64,000 nt of DNA from Sphingopyxis sp. HIX. GTDB taxonomy: Bacteria; Pseudomonadota; Alphaproteobacteria; Sphingomonadales; Sphingomonadaceae. The translations under genes were made by a program, and so were the position numbers. Below the pieces are notes generated by a model that searched no databases, was not told the origin of the DNA, and saw only the letters and a list, made by a program, of their open reading frames with translations. Shown piece after piece: positions 20,548 to 30,573 of this stretch (position 1 is the stretch's first letter; the number at the start of each line of letters is the position of its first letter). Location of the stretch: contig NZ_LNSB01000003.1 in assembly GCF_001468285.1 (NCBI RefSeq), positions 90,393-154,392 of the forward strand, read 5' to 3'.

Positions 20548-22080
20548 TCACAACGGAATATTATCGTGCTTCTTCCAGGGGTTCTCCAGGCTCTTGTTCC
20601 GCAGCTTCCGCAAGCCCACCGCGATCCGCTTGCGGGTCGAGTGCGGGTAGATCACCTCATCGATGTAGCCGCGCGACGCCGCCACGAACGGATTGGCGAA
20701 GCGGTCCTCATATTCCTTGGTGCGCTCGGCGATCTTTTCGGGATCGCCGATGTCCTTGCGGAAGATGATCTCGACCGCGCCCTTCGCACCCATCACCGCG
20801 ATCTCGGCGGTCGGCCAGGCATAGTTCAGATCGCCGCGCAGATGCTTCGACGCCATCACGTCATAGGCGCCGCCATAGGCCTTGCGCGTGATCACCGTGA
20901 TCTTGGGCACCGTCGCCTCGGCATAAGCGAAGAGCAGTTTCGCGCCATGCTTGATGATGCCGTTATATTCCTGCGCGGTGCCGGGCAGGAAGCCGGGGAC
21001 GTCGACGAAGGTGACGATCGGGATTTCGAACGCATCGCAGAAGCGCACGAAACGCGCGGCCTTCTTCGACGAATTGATGTCGAGCACCCCCGCGAGCACC
21101 AGCGGCTGGTTCGCGACGATACCGATCGAGCGCCCTTCGATGCGCCCGAAGCCGCAGATGATATTGCCCGCATGCGCCGGCTGCACCTCGAAGAAATCGC
21201 CCTCGTCGACGGTCTTCCGGATCAGCTCGTGCATGTCGTAGGGCTGATTAGCATTGGGCGGGATCAGCGTATCGAGGCTGTCCTCGGCGCGGTCGTATGG
21301 ATCGCTCGTCGGGCGCACCGGCACCCCGCTGCGGTTGTTTTCGGGCAGATAATCGAAGAAATCGCGTGCCGCGAGCAAAGTCTCGATGTCATTCTCGAAC
21401 GCCAGGTCGGCGACCGAACTCTTGGTCGTGTGCGTGATCGCGCCGCCGAGTTGCTCCTGCGTCACCACCTCGTTGGTGACCGTCTTGACCACATCGGGGC
21501 CGGTCACGAACATGTACGAGCTGTCCTTCACCATGAAGATGAAGTCGGTCATCGCGGGCGAGTAGACCGCGCCGCCCGCGCAGGGGCCCATGATCAGGCT
21601 GATCTGCGGCACGACGCCCGAGGCGAGCACGTTGCGCTGGAACACCTCAGCATAGCCGCCCAAGGACGCCACACCCTCCTGGATGCGCGCGCCGCCGCTG
21701 TCGTTCAGGCCGATGACGGGGGCGCCGACCTGCATCGCCTTGTCCATGATCTTGCAGATCTTCTCCGCGTGGCGCTTCGACAGCGCGCCGCCGAAGACGG
21801 TGAAATCCTGGCTGAAGACATAGACGAGGCGGCCGTTGATCGTGCCCGATCCGGTGACGACGCCGTCGCCCGGAATCTTCTGGTCCTGCATGCCGAAATC
21901 GACGCAGTCATGCTCGACATAGGCGTCGAGTTCCTCGAACGACCCCTCGTCGAGCAACACGTCGAGCCGCTCGCGCGCGGTCAGCTTGCCCTTGCTGTGC
22001 TGCGCCTCGATGCGCTTTTCCCCACCGCCCAGGCGGGCGGCGGCGCGGCGGGCTTCCATTTCGGCGATATTGGCGGACAT
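20548..22080 (-). CDS. pccB: Propionyl-CoA carboxylase beta chain (carboxyltransferase)
   Basis: The 510-residue subunit transfers the carboxyl group from biotin to propionyl-CoA. Crotonase-fold oxyanion-hole glycines are visible in [13 protein letters not shown] and [15 protein letters not shown] in the N-half. [20 protein letters not shown] and [15 protein letters not shown] are in the C-half. The C-terminus [10 protein letters not shown] is typical of PccB. The start [13 protein letters not shown] is chosen because further upstream codons enter the operator region. It is the first gene of the minus-strand propionate cluster and is divergent from the ScfR-type regulator. Confidence 0.96.
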   Translation of the reverse strand: MSANIAEMEARRAAARLGGGEKRIEAQHSKGKLTARERLDVLLDEGSFEELDAYVEHDCVDFGMQDQKIPGDGVVTGSGTINGRLVYVFSQDFTVFGGALSKRHAEKICKIMDKAMQVGAPVIGLNDSGGARIQEGVASLGGYAEVFQRNVLASGVVPQISLIMGPCAGGAVYSPAMTDFIFMVKDSSYMFVTGPDVVKTVTNEVVTQEQLGGAITHTTKSSVADLAFENDIETLLAARDFFDYLPENNRSGVPVRPTSDPYDRAEDSLDTLIPPNANQPYDMHELIRKTVDEGDFFEVQPAHAGNIICGFGRIEGRSIGIVANQPLVLAGVLDINSSKKAARFVRFCDAFEIPIVTFVDVPGFLPGTAQEYNGIIKHGAKLLFAYAEATVPKITVITRKAYGGAYDVMASKHLRGDLNYAWPTAEIAVMGAKGAVEIIFRKDIGDPEKIAERTKEYEDRFANPFVAASRGYIDEVIYPHSTRKRIAVGLRKLRNKSLENPWKKHDNIPL

Positions 22081-22130
22081 GCGGCTCTCCGGTTTTCTGG
22101 AGACTGCCGTCTGCGCCGCGGCGCGTCCGG

Positions 22131-22185
22131 ATGCAAATGCGAATTTGCAAAGTTGCAAAGTCATGGTTTGCAAAGTAGCATTGCA
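22131..22185. promoter_or_regulatory. TTTGCAAAG operator repeats between pccB and the ScfR-type regulator
   Basis: The 107-bp divergent spacer holds TTTGCAAAG at 22144-22152, TTGCAAAG at 22153-22160 and TTTGCAAAG at 22167-22175. A degenerate ATGCAAATGC sits at 22131-22140. RamB/PrpR/ScfR-family regulators are known to bind TTTGCAAA-type motifs. The site overlaps the start region of the regulator gene, so it probably controls both directions and includes autoregulation. Confidence 0.75.
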
Positions 22186-22187
22186 CC

Positions 22188-23597
22188 ATGCAGCCAACCC
22201 GACTCTACGCTGGGCGGCAACTTCGCAAAGTTCGTGAAAGCCGCGCGATCCGCCAGGCCGACTTTGCCGCGCAGCTCGGCATCTCGGCATCGTACCTCAG
22301 CCAGATCGAACACGACGACCGTCCGCTGACCCCCGCCCTCCTTGACCGGCTGCAAAAGCTCTTCCCGCTCGAATGGGAGGAAGTCGCCGCCGAAACCGGC
22401 GACCGCCGCGCCGGCGCGCTGCGCGAGGCGGCCGCCGATCCGCTCTTCGCGGCCGCCCCTCTGCCCCCCGAACAGCTCGAACGCGCGGCGCTCCAGCAGC
22501 CGCAGCTCGCCGACCAGTTCGTCGCGCTCCACGCCGCCTATCGCCGCGCGGGCCAGCGGCTGCAGATCATCGACGAGGCGCTGACCGGCGGCACCGCCGA
22601 GGGCAGCCGCCTGCCGTGGGAGGAGGTGCGCGACTGGTTCCACGACGCGGGCAATTATGTCGACAGCATCGACCGCGCCGCCGAGACGCTCGCGGGCCAG
22701 CTGCGCGGCAAGGATCCGTCGCCCGCGATCGAGACGATCGAGCGGCGGCTGCGCGACGCGCTCGGCATTTCGATCGTCTACAACCAGACGCAGGCGCTGC
22801 GCGACTATGACGCGACGATGCGCCATCTGGTGATCGACCCGTCGCAGCCCGCCGAAAGCCGCCGCTTCCAGCTCGCGCACCAGCTCGCCGCGCTCGCGCT
22901 GGCGAACGAGATCGCCGCGGTGGTCGAGGCGTCGCCGCTGCGCACCGCGGCGGCGCGGCAATTGCTCCACGTCGGGCTCGCCAATTACGCCGCGGGCGCG
23001 GTGCTGATGCCCTATGCCCCGTTCCGCGCCAGCGCGCGCGCGGTGCGCCACGACATCGACCGGCTGCGCCTGAACTATGGCGTGAGCTTCGAACAGGCGT
23101 GCCATCGGCTCTCGACGCTCCAGCGCCCCGGCGCGCGCGGCATCCCGATGTTCTTCTGCCGCGTCGACATGGCGGGCAACATCACCAAGCGGCACTCGGC
23201 GACGCGGCTGCAATTCGCGCGCTTCGGCGGCGCCTGCCCCTTGTGGATCGTCCACGAAGCGGCGGCGATCCCCGACCGCATCCTGTTCCAGCTCGCCGAG
23301 ACCCCCGATGGCCTGCGTTATGTGTCGATGGCGAAGGGGTTGGTGAAACCCTCGGGCAGCTACGCCCGCTCGCCCCGCCGCTATGCCGTCGCGCTGGGGT
23401 GCGAGGCGCAATATGCCGCCGATTTCGTCTATGCCGACGGGGTCGATGTCGGTGCGCCGCAGGCGGCGACGCGCATCGGATCGTCGTGCCGCATCTGCCC
23501 GCGCGACGATTGCGACCAGCGCGCCTTCCCGCCGAGCGACCGGCCGATCCTGGTCGATCCGGACCGCCGCGACGTGGTGCCCTACCGGATCGGCTAG
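22188..23597 (+). CDS. ScfR/RamB/PrpR-type short-chain fatty-acid regulator
   Basis: A 469-residue transcription factor. An N-terminal XRE helix-turn-helix ([20 protein letters not shown], residues ~22-41) is followed by an IrrE/ImmA-like region ([18 protein letters not shown]). A C-terminal DUF2083-type domain ends in a cysteine cluster ([16 protein letters not shown]). Family members sense propionyl-CoA or acetyl-CoA status and control propionate, glyoxylate or acetate genes. The missing HEXXH in the IrrE-like part suggests it is not a protease. Divergent orientation from pccB and the TTTGCAAAG repeats between them make it the likely regulator of the methylmalonyl-CoA cluster. Confidence 0.9.
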   Translation: MQPTRLYAGRQLRKVRESRAIRQADFAAQLGISASYLSQIEHDDRPLTPALLDRLQKLFPLEWEEVAAETGDRRAGALREAAADPLFAAAPLPPEQLERAALQQPQLADQFVALHAAYRRAGQRLQIIDEALTGGTAEGSRLPWEEVRDWFHDAGNYVDSIDRAAETLAGQLRGKDPSPAIETIERRLRDALGISIVYNQTQALRDYDATMRHLVIDPSQPAESRRFQLAHQLAALALANEIAAVVEASPLRTAAARQLLHVGLANYAAGAVLMPYAPFRASARAVRHDIDRLRLNYGVSFEQACHRLSTLQRPGARGIPMFFCRVDMAGNITKRHSATRLQFARFGGACPLWIVHEAAAIPDRILFQLAETPDGLRYVSMAKGLVKPSGSYARSPRRYAVALGCEAQYAADFVYADGVDVGAPQAATRIGSSCRICPRDDCDQRAFPPSDRPILVDPDRRDVVPYRIG

Positions 23598-24493
23598 CCG
23601 GCGATCACCAGTTCTTCGTCGAGGAAATCGAGAAACGCCCGGATACGCGCAGCCGCACGATCCTCGGCCGCATAGAGCGCGTGGATATCCTCGCCGTCGC
23701 CGGGGTGGTAATCGGCGAGCAGTTCGACGAGCCGGCCCGCCGCAAGGTCGGCGGCGACGTGGAACTGCCCATGGCGCGAAATCCCGCCGCCCGCGACCGC
23801 CATCTGGCGCACGAGGTCGCCCGAATTGCCGAAGAAGCTGCCGGGCACCGGCCGGTGCGCGACGCGGCCGCCGATCAGGAAGGGCCAGCTGTCGATCGAG
23901 CGGCGGAAGCTGAAGCGCAGGCAGTCGTGGGTGTCGAGGTCGTCGGGCGTCCGCGGCGTCCCGCGCCGCGCGAGATAGGCGGGGCTGGCGACGAGCACCA
24001 TGCGGCTGTGCCCGAGCTTCTTGGCGCGCAGGCTGGTGTCGCGCAGCGGGCCGATGCGGATCGCGATATCGGCGCGCTCCTCGACCAGATCAACGACCGT
24101 ATCGGACAGCGCGAGGTCGAGAGTGATCTCCGGATAGCGCGCGGTGAACTTCGGCAGGATCGGCAGCAAGGGCACGCCGATCGACGGCGAGGCGTTGACG
24201 CGCAGCAGCCCGCGGGGCCCCTGTTTCTCGCGCCCGAGGCCTTCTTCGACCGTCTCGATCTCGGCGAGCAGCACGCTCATCCGGTCGCGATAGGCGGTCC
24301 CCTCGATGGTCAGCGCGAGCGAGCGCGTCGTGCGGCGGAACAGGATCGTACCGAGCCTCTGCTCGAGCCGCGCCACGCTGCGGCTGACCGCCGAGGGGGT
24401 TAGGCGCAGCGCCTTGGCTGCCGCCGCGAAGCTGCCGCCGCTCGCCACCGCGAGGAAGGTCTCGATATCGCCGAACCGATTGTCCATCGCCAT
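23594..24493 (-). CDS. LysR-family transcriptional regulator
   Basis: A 299-residue LTTR with an N-terminal winged helix-turn-helix (FLAVASGGSFAAAAKALRLT followed by SAVSRSVARLEQRLG). The effector-binding domain contains LRVNASPSIGVPLLPILPKF and ADIAIRIGPLRD. The subfamily resembles regulators that control a divergent short-chain oxidoreductase. Here it is divergent from an SDR gene 107 bp away, which it probably controls. Its stop overlaps the convergent ScfR-type gene at a CTAG. Confidence 0.93.
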   Translation of the reverse strand: MAMDNRFGDIETFLAVASGGSFAAAAKALRLTPSAVSRSVARLEQRLGTILFRRTTRSLALTIEGTAYRDRMSVLLAEIETVEEGLGREKQGPRGLLRVNASPSIGVPLLPILPKFTARYPEITLDLALSDTVVDLVEERADIAIRIGPLRDTSLRAKKLGHSRMVLVASPAYLARRGTPRTPDDLDTHDCLRFSFRRSIDSWPFLIGGRVAHRPVPGSFFGNSGDLVRQMAVAGGGISRHGQFHVAADLAAGRLVELLADYHPGDGEDIHALYAAEDRAAARIRAFLDFLDEELVIAG

Positions 24494-24505
24494 TCCTGAT
24501 TTTGA

Positions 24506-24522
24506 ATCACCACTGAAGTGAT
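24506..24522. promoter_or_regulatory. Candidate LysR operator between lysR and SDR
   Basis: ATCAC-N7-GTGAT is a perfect five-base inverted repeat in the divergent spacer. It is close to the lysR start, where LTTR recognition boxes usually lie. No binding evidence is visible beyond symmetry and place. Confidence 0.4.
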
Positions 24523-24599
24523 GAATGACATTCTAATCAACAATGGACCGCGGCGCTATCTTGCATTCATCAAATGGCTTCCATCCAAGGAGACGCATC

Positions 24600-25385
24600 A
24601 TGGACCTGAAACTCAACGGCAAGACCGCCCTCGTCACCGGATCGACCGCCGGCATCGGCTTCGCGATCGCCAAGCGCCTCGCCGAGGCGGGCGTCGCGGT
24701 CGTCATCACGGGTCGCAACCAGGCGAAGCTCGACGAAGCCGCCGCCGAGCTGGCGCAGGCGGGCACGATCCGCGCGGTGCTCGCCGATCCCGCGACCGCC
24801 GAGGGCGCCGCGGCGCTGATCGCCGCGGTCCCCGAAGTCGATATCCTCATCAACAACCTCGGCATCTACGAAGCCAAGCCCTTCGCCGAGATCAGCGACG
24901 CCGACTGGCACCATATCTTCGAGGTCAATGTGGTGAGCGGCGCCCGGCTGTCGCGGCATTATTTCCCCAAGATGCTCGAGAAGAACTGGGGCCGCGTGAT
25001 CTTCATCGCGAGCGAGAGCGGGCTGCTGCCGCCGGCCGAGATGATCCATTACGGCATGACCAAGACTGCGCAGCTGACCATCGCGCGCGGACTCGCCGAG
25101 CAGACCAAGGGCACGGGCGTGACGGTCAATTCGGTGCTGCCGGGGCCGACGCGCTCGGAGGGCATCGTCGACTTCATCCAGTCGGTGGTGTCGAACCCCG
25201 ATGCGCCCGAGGCCGAACGCGAAGCGACCTTCTTCGAGGAACTGCGCCCGCTGTCGCTGATCCGCCGCCTGATCGACGCCGACGAGATCGGCGCGACGGT
25301 AGCGTTCCTCGCGAGCCCGCTGGCCGCGGCGACCAACGGCGCCGCGATCCGCGCCGAGGGCGGGATCGTGCCGACGATTGCGTAA
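24600..25385 (+). CDS. Short-chain dehydrogenase/reductase
   Basis: A 261-residue classical SDR. The cofactor motif is TGSTAGIGFAIAKRL at residues ~13-27, then NNLGIYEAKPF. The catalytic Ser-Tyr-Lys appears as IASESG followed by HYGMTKTAQLT. The arginine after the first glycine motif (TGRNQAKLDE) suggests NADP(H) preference. Substrate is unknown. AAGGAGA lies six bases before the ATG. The divergent LysR regulator upstream is its likely controller. An inverted repeat follows the stop within a few bases and may terminate transcription. Confidence 0.92.
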   Translation: MDLKLNGKTALVTGSTAGIGFAIAKRLAEAGVAVVITGRNQAKLDEAAAELAQAGTIRAVLADPATAEGAAALIAAVPEVDILINNLGIYEAKPFAEISDADWHHIFEVNVVSGARLSRHYFPKMLEKNWGRVIFIASESGLLPPAEMIHYGMTKTAQLTIARGLAEQTKGTGVTVNSVLPGPTRSEGIVDFIQSVVSNPDAPEAEREATFFEELRPLSLIRRLIDADEIGATVAFLASPLAAATNGAAIRAEGGIVPTIA

Positions 25386-25389
25386 AACT

Positions 25390-25488
25390 CTCCCCTCCCA
25401 TTCATGGGAGGGGTCGGGGGAGGGCCTGTTAGGAAAGAGAGCAACGAAACATGCCCTCCCCTAGCCCCTCCCGCAAGCGGGAGGGGAA
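25390..25488. repeat. Compound inverted repeat between convergent genes
   Basis: Thirty-six-base arms at 25390-25425 and 25453-25488 are inverted copies (TCCCCTCCC ... GGGAGGGG). Each carries its own small hairpin: CCTCCCATTCATGGGAGG in the left arm and CCTCCCGCAAGCGGGAGG in the right. The right arm touches the stop codon of the epimerase gene. It is the same architecture as the repeats at 10152 and 49990. Confidence 0.78.
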
Positions 25489-26505
25489 CTAGACCTTCAC
25501 GATCCCCCGCCCGATCAGATCCTGCGCCGTCGCGAGGATCGCTTCCTCGGGCGGGCGCATCGTCCAGCCGAGACGCTCCATCGCATGGCTGCTGTCGCCG
25601 CCGCGGACATTGCCGAGCTCGGCGACGACCTGCTTGAGTTCGGGGCGGACGAGCGCCATCAATTTCAGCAGCCAGTCGGGCATCTTCTTCGTCGGCACCT
25701 TGCGCGCCTGTTCGCCCAGATTGGCTTTCAGGATATTCGCGACGTCGATGAATTTCAGGAACGGCCCCGAGCAGACGAAGCGCTCGTCCCTGATCCCCTC
25801 GGCAGTCAGCGCGCGATAATGCATGTCGGCGACGTCGCGCACGTCGATGATGCCGAAGCCGACGTCGGGGCACATCGGCACCTTGCCCTCAAGCAGCTGT
25901 TTCACCACTTCGATCGAGGTCGAGAGGTCGTCCGACAGCAACGGCCCGAACACCGCCGCCGGATTGACCGACGCGAATTCCATCTCGCCGCCCTCGGCCG
26001 CGACCCAGTCGCGCGCGGCGCGCTCGGCGACGGTCTTCGAGCGCGGATAGGGCATGACCTCAGGGTTGGCGAGATTGCTCCAGTCGGCCTCGTTGTAGAG
26101 ATCGCGGCCCTTGCCATGGCCATAAGCGATGGCGGCCATCGACGAGGTGAGCACGAAGCGTTTCACCCCGGCGGCGCGGGCAAATCGCAGCGCGCGTAAG
26201 GCGCCTTCGCGCGCCGGAATCACCAGATCGTCGGCGTGCTTGGGCACATCGAGCGGAAAGGGCGACGCGACATGCGCGACATGGCTGCAGCCCGCGATCG
26301 CCTCGGCCCAGCCGGCGTCATGTTCGAGGTCGGCGGCAAAGAAGCGCAGTTGGCTGTCATCGACTGCGAGCCAGCCGCGCACCTCCGCCTCGCGCTTCAG
26401 GCTGCGCACCGTGGTGTGGACGCGCCAGCCGTTTTCGATCAGCTGCCGGATCAGGAAGCCCGCGATATAGCCGCTGCCTCCGGTGACCAATACCGTGCCC
26501 GCCAT
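25489..26505 (-). CDS. NAD-dependent epimerase/dehydratase (dihydroflavonol reductase-like)
   Basis: This 338-residue extended SDR has a Rossmann motif TGGSGYIAGFLIRQLIE at residues ~8-24. A TSS/YPRSK catalytic pair (LTSSMAAIAYG and PYPRSKTVAE) is present, and HVASPFPLDVPK is typical of the dihydroflavonol-4-reductase/aldehyde reductase group. Such enzymes reduce aldehydes or ketones with NADPH. The bacterial substrate is not predictable. GGAGGGG precedes the ATG. It is tandem with gor 61 bp downstream of that gene, with no evident functional link. Confidence 0.88.
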   Translation of the reverse strand: MAGTVLVTGGSGYIAGFLIRQLIENGWRVHTTVRSLKREAEVRGWLAVDDSQLRFFAADLEHDAGWAEAIAGCSHVAHVASPFPLDVPKHADDLVIPAREGALRALRFARAAGVKRFVLTSSMAAIAYGHGKGRDLYNEADWSNLANPEVMPYPRSKTVAERAARDWVAAEGGEMEFASVNPAAVFGPLLSDDLSTSIEVVKQLLEGKVPMCPDVGFGIIDVRDVADMHYRALTAEGIRDERFVCSGPFLKFIDVANILKANLGEQARKVPTKKMPDWLLKLMALVRPELKQVVAELGNVRGGDSSHAMERLGWTMRPPEEAILATAQDLIGRGIVKV

Positions 26506-26566
26506 GCGCCCCTCCCTTGCCTGTTATGGCGGCGAAAGTAGCGCATTTGCGTTGCAGCTCGAAACG

Positions 26567-27913
26567 CTATTTCAGCAGCACCAGTTCCTCGGCCATGCTG
26601 GGGTGCAGCGCGACGGTGTTGTCGAAATCGGCCTTGGTCAGCCCCGCCTTCACCGCGATCGCCGCGGCCTGCAAAATCTCGGGCGCGTCGGGGCCGATCA
26701 TGTGCAGCCCGACGACCTGGTCGGTCGCGGCGTTGACGATCATCTTGTAGAGCGCGCGCTCGTTGCGGCCCGCGAGGACATTCTTCATCGCGCGGAAATC
26801 GCTGGTGTAGACGCGGATGCTGCCCAGTTGCCCACGCGCCTGGGCCTCGGTCATGCCGACCGCGCCGATCGGCGGGTGACTGAACACCGCGCTCGGGACA
26901 TTCTGATAGTCGACCACGGTCGGCTTGCCGCCGAACACCGAGTCCGCGAAGGCCTGCCCCTCGCGGATCGCCACCGGCGTGAGCTGGATCCGGTTGGTGA
27001 CGTCGCCGACGGCATAGATGCTCGGCACCGACGACTGGTTGGTCTCGTCGACCTTGATCGCGCCATGCTCGTCGAGTTCGACCCCGACCTCCGCAAGCCC
27101 GATGCCCTTGGTGTTCGGCGTGCGCCCAGCGGCAACGAGCACCGCGTCGGCTATGATCGGGTCGCAGCCTTCGAGCATCACGGTCAGCGTGCCGTCGTCG
27201 TTCTTCGTGATCGACTGGAAGGGCGCGTTGAACTTGAAATCGATGCCCTTGGTCATCGAAATCTGCAGCAGGCGGTCGCGGATCTGTTCGTCGTAACCGC
27301 GCAGGATGGTGTCGCCGCGATTGACGATCGTCACCTTGCTGCCGAACTCGTTGAAGATGCCGGCGAATTCGTTGGCGATATAGCCGCCGCCCGCGATCAC
27401 GACGCGCTTGGGCAGCGTTTCGAGGTGGAAAACCTCGTTCGAGGTGATCGCATGCTCGCTGCCCGGAAACTCGGGGACGTGCGGCCAGCCGCCGGTCGCG
27501 ACCAGAATGCGCTCGGCGGTCAGCTCGGTGCCGTCGGCGAGCCGCACCTTCTGCGGTCCGACGATCGTCGCGCGCGTCTTGAACACCTCGACCTTGTGGT
27601 TGCCCAGCGTCTGGCCATAGAGGCCCTCCAGCCGGTCGACTTCTGCCAGAACATTGTCGCGCAGCACGTCCCAGTTGAAGCGGCACTCGGGCACGTCCCA
27701 GCCGAACTGGCGCGCGTCGTGGAGATCCTCGGCGAAATGCGCGCCGTAGACGAGCAGCTTCTTGGGTACGCAGCCGCGGATCACGCAGGTGCCGCCGACC
27801 CGATACTCCTCCGCCACCGCGACGCGCGCGCCGTGCGAGGCCGCGATGCGCGACGCGCGCACGCCGCCCGACCCGGCGCCGATGACGAAGAGATCATAGT
27901 CGAAATCGCTCAT
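26567..27913 (-). CDS. gor: Glutathione-disulfide reductase
   Basis: A 448-residue FAD/NADPH oxidoreductase that reduces oxidised glutathione. The FAD motif is VIGAGSGGVRASRIAA near the N-terminus. The redox disulfide is GTCVIRGCVPKKL at ~42-54, and the NADPH motif is IAGGGYIANEFAGIF. The dimerisation domain ends in LHPSMAEELVLL, with the conserved His-Pro and Glu of the catalytic pair. The Arg before the second Cys (VIRGCVPKK) is typical of alphaproteobacterial Gor rather than of mercuric or lipoamide paralogs. It would maintain reduced glutathione for GST-type enzymes such as the one in the propionate cluster. Confidence 0.94.
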   Translation of the reverse strand: MSDFDYDLFVIGAGSGGVRASRIAASHGARVAVAEEYRVGGTCVIRGCVPKKLLVYGAHFAEDLHDARQFGWDVPECRFNWDVLRDNVLAEVDRLEGLYGQTLGNHKVEVFKTRATIVGPQKVRLADGTELTAERILVATGGWPHVPEFPGSEHAITSNEVFHLETLPKRVVIAGGGYIANEFAGIFNEFGSKVTIVNRGDTILRGYDEQIRDRLLQISMTKGIDFKFNAPFQSITKNDDGTLTVMLEGCDPIIADAVLVAAGRTPNTKGIGLAEVGVELDEHGAIKVDETNQSSVPSIYAVGDVTNRIQLTPVAIREGQAFADSVFGGKPTVVDYQNVPSAVFSHPPIGAVGMTEAQARGQLGSIRVYTSDFRAMKNVLAGRNERALYKMIVNAATDQVVGLHMIGPDAPEILQAAAIAVKAGLTKADFDNTVALHPSMAEELVLLK

Positions 27914-28018
27914 GAGGAACCCCTGAATGGATCGGCTGCTGTTCGCAGCGGCCGCCTATGTGGTTACGCCGCGGCGGCTTGCCAATCGAATTTTGCACTC
28001 AGGGACAGCGAGCGGGTC

Positions 28019-29524
28019 TCACTCGCCGAGCGCCGCCGCCATCAGTGCCTGCGTCGCGGCGTCGAACTCGACCGTGCCTTCGGCGAGGCCCTTGGCCATT
28101 TCCTTGCCCAGCTCGACCCCGAACTGGTCGAAGGGGTTGATGCCGAGCAGCACCGCATTGGCGAAGACGCGGTGTTCGTAGAAGGCGATCAGCGCGCCCA
28201 GGCTGCGCGGGGTTACCTGATCGAGCAGGATCGTCGTCGACGGCCGGTCGCCGGGATAATGGCGCGCGCCGTCCTCGCTCGCCCGCCCCGCCATCAGCGC
28301 CGCGCCCTGCGCGATGCAGTTCGCGACCAGCGTTTCGTGATGCGCCTCGTCGAGCAGATGGTCGGGCTCGCGCGCGACGACGAATTCGACCGGGGTCAGA
28401 TGCGTGCCCTGGTGGAGCAACTGGAACACCGCATGCTGCGCATCGGTGCCGACCCCGCCCCAAGTGATCGCCGCGCTCGCCCGGCCGAGCGGCGCGCCGC
28501 CCAGCGTCACCGACTTGCCGTTCGATTCCATCTCGAGCTGCTGGAGATAGGCGGGCAGCAGCCGCAGCCGTTCGTCATAGGCGAAGACCGCGCGCGTCTG
28601 GCAGCCGAGGCGGTTGGTGTAGAGCTGGTCGGCGAAGGCCGCGAGCAGCGCGATATTGTCGGCACCGTCGGCGAGGCGGAAATGGCGGTCCATCTCGGCC
28701 GCGCCCTCGAGCATGTCGGCGAAGGCGTCCCAGCCGAGCGCGAGCGCCGCGGGAAAGCCGATCGACGACCAGAGCGAATAGCGCCCGCCCACACTCTCGG
28801 CGAAAGGCAGGATGCGCGTCTCGTCGACGCCCCACTCCATCGCGCGCTCGGGCATCGCGGTCAGCGCGATGACGCGGCCATAGGGATCGGGCACGCCGGC
28901 CTCTTCGAGCCATTGCAGCGCCGAGGCGGCGTTGAGCAGGGTCTCGGTCGTGGTGAAGGTCTTCGACGCGACCGCGACCAACGTGCAGGCGGGGTCGAAC
29001 TTGGCGAAAGCTTCTGCCAGCGCCGCGCCGTCGACGTTCGACACCACGGCGACGTCATAGCGCGACCCGTGACGGCCGAGCGCGTCGACGAGCAGGTCGG
29101 GGCCGAGCGCCGAGCCGCCGATGCCGATGTGGAGCAGATGGCGGATCTCGCCGAAAGCCCCCGCCTCGATCGCGTCGATCATCATCCGCATGCGCTGGTG
29201 AAAGGCCTGCGCGCGGTGGACCGATTCGGGCGCACCGTCGCCGCGTTCGGCGCTATGTTCGGCCGCGCGCCCCTCGGTCGGATTGGCGATACCGCCCGCG
29301 AACAAGGTCTTGCGGCGGCCCGCAAAATCCTGTGCCTTGGCGAGGTCCGTCAGGATGCCGACCGCCGCGGTATCGAGATGCGTCTTGGCGAAGTCGAAGC
29401 GGATGTCGGCGACATTACGCACCAGCGCCTGCAGCCGCGCCTCGGGATCGGCGGCGACGAGGCCGGTCAGCGTCTGCGGCTGCCAGCCGGCGAGCGCCTG
29501 CCAGGCTTGGTCGGCGGTGGTCAT
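28019..29524 (-). CDS. pgi: Glucose-6-phosphate isomerase
   Basis: The 501-residue enzyme interconverts glucose-6-phosphate and fructose-6-phosphate. Recognisable blocks are IGIGGSALGPDLLVDALG (~residue 143), SKTFTTTETL, SVGGRYSLWSSIGFP and the C-terminal GINPFDQFGVELGKEMAKGL. The catalytic lysine is in the last block. It is somewhat shorter than the E. coli enzyme (549) but complete. AGGGAGC lies before the ATG. It is separated from gor by a 105-bp gap, so probably an independent transcript. Confidence 0.95.
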   Translation of the reverse strand: MTTADQAWQALAGWQPQTLTGLVAADPEARLQALVRNVADIRFDFAKTHLDTAAVGILTDLAKAQDFAGRRKTLFAGGIANPTEGRAAEHSAERGDGAPESVHRAQAFHQRMRMMIDAIEAGAFGEIRHLLHIGIGGSALGPDLLVDALGRHGSRYDVAVVSNVDGAALAEAFAKFDPACTLVAVASKTFTTTETLLNAASALQWLEEAGVPDPYGRVIALTAMPERAMEWGVDETRILPFAESVGGRYSLWSSIGFPAALALGWDAFADMLEGAAEMDRHFRLADGADNIALLAAFADQLYTNRLGCQTRAVFAYDERLRLLPAYLQQLEMESNGKSVTLGGAPLGRASAAITWGGVGTDAQHAVFQLLHQGTHLTPVEFVVAREPDHLLDEAHHETLVANCIAQGAALMAGRASEDGARHYPGDRPSTTILLDQVTPRSLGALIAFYEHRVFANAVLLGINPFDQFGVELGKEMAKGLAEGTVEFDAATQALMAAALGE

Positions 29525-29643
29525 GTCGGAGCTCCCTTGCGGACGGATCAGGCGGCTTTCTCTAGGCGCGCCGCCGCCCGCGCGCCAGTGCGATCCGCCG
29601 ATATTTGCTTGCGCGCAGACCTATTCACCGCCAAATGCCGCGG

Positions 29644-30573
29644 ATGACCGATGCCAGCCTGACCGCCGATACGCCGCCCGCCGCGGGCCCGGCGACGCCC
29701 ACCCCCGCGCCCGCTCCGATGAGTGCCAAGGAAGAGGCGATCGACACCGTCCGCTTTCTCGCCTGGCTGGCGATCGCGGTGATCGTCTTCCGCAGCTTTT
29801 TCCTGTCGCCCTTCAACATTCCTTCGGAATCGATGCAGCCGCGGCTGCTGATCGGCGACTATCTGCTCGTCAACAAAATGGCCTATGGCTATTCGAAATA
29901 CAGCCTGCCGTTCAGCGTGCCGCTGATCCCCGGGCGGATTTTCGCCAAGACCCCCGAGCGCGGCGACGTCGTCGTGTTCAAGGCGCCCCCGGTCAACGAC
30001 AATGACTATATCAAGCGCGTCATCGGCCTGCCCGGCGACACGGTGCAGGTGATCGACGGCATCGTGTGGCTCAACGGCAAGCCGCTGCCGCGCGAGGCGA
30101 TGCCCGATCTGGTGATCCCGGTGACCCCGAACATGCTCGAGGCCGCCCGCGACGAATATCGCCGCCAGGGCTTGCCCGTGCCCGCCGATGCGGACCTCCG
30201 CCCCTGTTACCAGAGCGTGTTCGAGGAGGTCGCTGCCGACGGCCAGCGCCAGTGCCGCTACAAGCGCTTCAAGGAAACGCTGCCGAACGGCAAAAGCTAT
30301 GCGATCCTCGACATCACCACCATCGCCGAGGACAATACGACGCTGAAGACCGTGCCCGAGGGCCATCTGTTCCTGATGGGCGACAACCGCGACCGCAGCG
30401 CCGACAGCCGTTTCCCCGCGATGGAAAACCAGGGCATCGGCCTCGTCCCCGAAGAAAATCTGGTCGGCAAGGCGCTGGTCGGCATGTTCTCGACCGACGG
30501 TTCTGCGAGCTGGATCAACCCGATCAGCTGGTTCACCGCGGCGCGCTGGAGCCGCATCGGGGATGGCTTTTGA
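29644..30573 (+). CDS. lepB: Signal peptidase I
   Basis: A 309-residue inner-membrane serine protease that removes signal peptides from secreted proteins. A Pro/Ala-rich cytoplasmic leader precedes one membrane anchor ([20 protein letters not shown]). The catalytic serine is in IPSESMQP, the catalytic lysine in [12 protein letters not shown], and the late box is [12 protein letters not shown]. An insertion of ~80 residues ([10 protein letters not shown] ... CRYKRFKE), with one Cys pair, is common in alphaproteobacterial LepB. Two close ATGs are possible starts; neither has a strong ribosome site. rnc overlaps its stop, and era follows: the conserved lepB-rnc-era order. Confidence 0.94.
   Translation: MTDASLTADTPPAAGPATPTPAPAPMSAKEEAIDTVRFLAWLAIAVIVFRSFFLSPFNIPSESMQPRLLIGDYLLVNKMAYGYSKYSLPFSVPLIPGRIFAKTPERGDVVVFKAPPVNDNDYIKRVIGLPGDTVQVIDGIVWLNGKPLPREAMPDLVIPVTPNMLEAARDEYRRQGLPVPADADLRPCYQSVFEEVAADGQRQCRYKRFKETLPNGKSYAILDITTIAEDNTTLKTVPEGHLFLMGDNRDRSADSRFPAMENQGIGLVPEENLVGKALVGMFSTDGSASWINPISWFTAARWSRIGDGF

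Noticed and set aside
26483..29647. 1054-codon open frame on the plus strand across gor and pgi
   Set aside because: It is a shadow of two clear minus-strand enzymes and has no ribosome site or recognisable domain.
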